From NCBI GenBank assembly GCA_013204125.1, contig JABMOP010000147.1, forward strand, positions 1 through 7,707: a DNA stretch of 7,707 nt, in the 5' to 3' direction. Origin of the DNA: Rhodospirillales bacterium (GTDB taxonomy: Bacteria > Pseudomonadota > Alphaproteobacteria > Rhodospirillales > UBA2165). Positions 5,918 through 7,707 of this stretch are shown here, in pieces. The translations under genes were made by a program, and so were the position numbers. Each line of letters begins with the position of its first letter. Positions within the stretch are counted from its first letter, which is position 1. The notes below the pieces were generated by a model, which was not told the origin of the DNA, made no database searches, and saw only the letters and a list, made by a program, of their open reading frames with translations.

Positions 5918-6754
5918 TTGAGTACCAACTCCAAAGTTAGCGCAGGCAAGCAGACGAACCGAATCACCGTAACCGATATTGCCGCCCGTAAAGGCGGAGA
6001 GCCTGTGGCATGTTTGACTGCCTACACGGCACCAATGGCTAAAATACTAGATCCGCACGTGGATTTATTGTTGATGGGAGATTCGCTGGGCATGGCGCTT
6101 TACGGCATGAGCTCAACCCTGGGTGTGACCTTGGATATGGTTATCGCCCACGGCGCCGCCGTGGTGCGCGGCAGCGAACGTGCTTGCGTCATCGTCGATA
6201 TGCCGTTCGCCACCTATCAAGAATCGCCCGCGCAGGCGTACCGAAATTGCGCCCGCGTCGTCGCCGAAACCGGCTGCGCCGGAATCAAGCTCGAAGGCGG
6301 CGAAGAAATGGCGGAAACGGTAAGGTTCCTGGTGGCACGCGGCATCCCGGTGCAGGGTCATGTGGGATTAATGCCGCAATCGTTCAACACCGCCGGCGGC
6401 TACCGTGTGCAAGGAAAGAACCAGCTCGAAGCGGCCAAGATCAAATTCGACGCCGCGGCCATTTCCGAAGCCGGCGCCTTTTCAATTGTAATCGAAGGCA
6501 CCATTGAAAATGTGGCGGCGGAAATTACCAAAAATATTTCGGCCGTGACCATCGGCATCGGCGCATCGCCGACTTGCGATGGTCAGGTGTTGGTTACCGA
6601 AGATGTCATTGGCTTGTTTACGGAATTCACGCCGAAGTTCGTAAAAAAATATGCAGATGTCGGCGAAGCTATTGGTGAGGCCGCCGCCGAATACGCCAAA
6701 GATGTTAAATCGCGCGCCTTCCCAGGCCCCGAACATTGCTACGTCAAAAAATAA
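5918..6754 (+). CDS. panB: 3-methyl-2-oxobutanoate hydroxymethyltransferase
   Basis: Ketopantoate hydroxymethyltransferase: transfers a hydroxymethyl group from 5,10-methylenetetrahydrofolate to 2-oxoisovalerate, the first committed step towards pantothenate, in the cytoplasm. With the TTG start the protein is 278 aa, normal for the family. Expected metal ligands are Asp55 (MGDSLGM), Asp94 (VDMPF) and Glu126 (KLEGG); the catalytic base is Glu193 (VIEGTIE). Further family blocks are GHVGLMPQ (147-154), GGYRVQGK (160-167) and GIGASPTCDGQVLV (213-226). TTG 5918 is preferred because AGGAG stands at perfect distance. An ATG at 5864 would add 18 residues (MSAPLGPKPGRPYGRSSK) that match nothing typical of PanB and lacks a ribosome site. 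panC follows one base after the stop, so the two form an operon. Confidence 0.96.
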   Translation: MSTNSKVSAGKQTNRITVTDIAARKGGEPVACLTAYTAPMAKILDPHVDLLLMGDSLGMALYGMSSTLGVTLDMVIAHGAAVVRGSERACVIVDMPFATYQESPAQAYRNCARVVAETGCAGIKLEGGEEMAETVRFLVARGIPVQGHVGLMPQSFNTAGGYRVQGKNQLEAAKIKFDAAAISEAGAFSIVIEGTIENVAAEITKNISAVTIGIGASPTCDGQVLVTEDVIGLFTEFTPKFVKKYADVGEAIGEAAAEYAKDVKSRAFPGPEHCYVKK

Positions 6755-6755
6755 C

Positions 6756-7610
6756 ATGGCAACGGGTTTAGGAACGGTCCGCAATGTTGCGGAACTAAGG
6801 TCGCTAATTGCCGGATGGCGAGGGCAAGGTCAGAGCGTCGGTCTGGTGCCGACAATGGGCGCACTCCATGAAGGGCATTTTTCGCTGGTGCGCGCGTCCC
6901 TTACGAACAATGATCGTACCTGCGTAACACTTTTTATTAATCCCAAACAATTCGGCGAAGGCGAGGATTTGGGCACTTATCCCCGCGATGAAGCCGCCGA
7001 TACGGCCGCGCTGGAGAGGCTTGGCGCTGATGCCTTGTTCGCGCCGGCGGCGGTGGAAATGTATCCCGAAGGCTCTGCGACATCCGTTTCGGTTCCGGGC
7101 CTCGGCGATATGCTGGAAGGAGAATTCCGGCCTGGATTTTTTACCGGCGTTGCCACCGTCGTCACAAAATTGCTGATCCAGGCACTGCCCGATCAGGCCT
7201 TTTTTGGCGAAAAAGATTACCAGCAATTATGTGTCGTTCGCCGTCTTGCCACGGATCTCAATATCCCAACTGAAATCATTGCTTGTCCCATCGTGCGCGA
7301 AGATGACGGCTTAGCGTTGTCTTCGCGCAATGCTTATTTAAGTTTCGATGAGCGCCGGCTAGCCCCTTCATTGCACGCTGCCCTTGCCGCCGCCGCCGCC
7401 CAGGTTGTGGCCGGTGCCGACCCATCTGATGCTGCCGAACTGGCAAAACGGGCAATATTAGAAGCCGGTTTTGGAAAGGTGGATTATATCGCGATCCGTG
7501 ATTCGGATAGTCTTCAGCCTTTGGTTAAACTGGATGGCCGCGCCCGCATTCTTGGCGCGGCGTGGATCGGCAAAACCCGCCTGATCGATAATTTAAGTAT
7601 CACTGGTTAG
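6756..7610 (+). CDS. panC: Pantothenate synthetase (pantoate--beta-alanine ligase)
   Basis: Joins pantoate and beta-alanine with ATP through a pantoyl-adenylate, the last step of pantothenate synthesis, in the cytoplasm. The protein is 284 aa, the usual length. Nucleotidyltransferase-fold motifs are all present: PTMGALHEGH at 32-41 (HIGH-like, His38 and His41), INPKQF at 61-66, GEKDYQQL at 151-158 and ALSSRNAYLS at 187-196 (KMSKS-like loop), ending with RLIDN near the C-terminus. ATG 6756 stands one base after the panB TAA (TAACATG). A longer frame from 6651 would only extend into panB. No clear Shine-Dalgarno is seen, so translation is probably coupled to panB. Its last 11 bases overlap the end of the opposite-strand transporter gene. 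No panE or panD is in the window. Confidence 0.97.
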   Translation: MATGLGTVRNVAELRSLIAGWRGQGQSVGLVPTMGALHEGHFSLVRASLTNNDRTCVTLFINPKQFGEGEDLGTYPRDEAADTAALERLGADALFAPAAVEMYPEGSATSVSVPGLGDMLEGEFRPGFFTGVATVVTKLLIQALPDQAFFGEKDYQQLCVVRRLATDLNIPTEIIACPIVREDDGLALSSRNAYLSFDERRLAPSLHAALAAAAAQVVAGADPSDAAELAKRAILEAGFGKVDYIAIRDSDSLQPLVKLDGRARILGAAWIGKTRLIDNLSITG

Positions 7611-7707
7611 GCTTTTTTTCCTTCACCGGGATCAGTACCAGGGCCAGTGAAACGCAAACCAACCCAAGCGACACAATTTCGCGCCAGCCAATGGCTTCGT
7701 TCAGTAC
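7600..7707 (-). CDS. C-terminal end of a probable DMT/EamA-family transporter (partial)
   Basis: Only the last 35 codons lie in the window; the rest continues beyond base 7707. Read on the minus strand they give VLNEAIGWREIVSLGLVCVS, then LALVLIPVKEKKPNQ and TGA at 7602-7600. The pattern of an acidic Glu-Ala-Ile turn, then a final hydrophobic helix ending in a Lys-rich cytoplasmic tail, is that of the tenth helix of EamA (drug/metabolite transporter) proteins, which usually have xGExixxxxxxGxxLIxxG here. The substrate cannot be told. The gene converges on panC, with an 11-base overlap of coding ends. The call rests on a short fragment. Confidence 0.7.
   Translation of the reverse strand, partial: VLNEAIGWREIVSLGLVCVSLALVLIPVKEKKPNQ

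Noticed and set aside
5710..5967. N-terminal extension of ggt by 86 residues
   Set aside because: It would place the lipoprotein signal in the interior, overlap panB and lack a ribosome site; ATG 5709 explains everything.
6651..6755. N-terminal extension of panC into panB
   Set aside because: The extra 35 residues are the panB sequence in another frame; normal PanC proteins begin where ATG 6756 does.
7537..7561. Perfect 8-bp inverted repeat GCCGCGCC / GGCGCGGC, possible terminator
   Set aside because: It lies inside panC, no T run follows on either strand, and it codes for conserved residues; probably a GC-rich coincidence.

Overview
The window reads as ordinary chromosomal DNA from an alphaproteobacterium. 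The reasons are the gene order rpmH-rnpA-yidD-yidC, the sequence style of the N-terminus of YidC (MDTRNMIMAVVLS), moderate GC by eye, and very tight gene packing. A Rhodospirillales-like lineage is plausible, but I cannot prove it from this window. I see no rRNA, tRNA, CRISPR array, insertion sequence or phage gene.

Positions 1-1974, minus strand: a four-gene operon, rpmH (GTG start), rnpA (GTG start), yidD and yidC. The yidC gene runs off the left edge. A good sigma-70-type promoter (TTGACT, 17 bp, TATACA) lies just upstream of rpmH. The operon couples a ribosomal protein and the RNase P protein to the membrane-protein insertion machinery.

Positions 1975-2479: about 505 bases without a convincing intact gene. 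They hold the rpmH promoter and, on the plus strand, a short reading frame interrupted by one TAG. That frame ends in an ATGA overlap with the next gene.

Positions 2480-3904, plus: a membrane-bound sensor histidine kinase (two membrane segments, periplasmic sensor region, HAMP, H box, ATPase domain) with no response regulator beside it. It converges with a gamma-glutamyltransferase lipoprotein gene (3901-5709, minus), and the two stop codons share a TTAA palindrome.

Positions 5710-5917: a divergent regulatory gap with a near-perfect 16-bp palindrome. To its right is the pantothenate pair panB (TTG start chosen) and panC, one base apart, on the plus strand. PanB and PanC carry out the first and last steps of pantoate/pantothenate synthesis and so feed coenzyme A.

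Positions 7600-7707, minus: the last 35 codons of a probable DMT/EamA-type transporter, which overlaps the end of panC tail to tail.

I found no clear novel system. The points most worth checking are the interrupted frame in front of the histidine kinase, the palindrome between ggt and panB, and the overlapping convergent gene ends.
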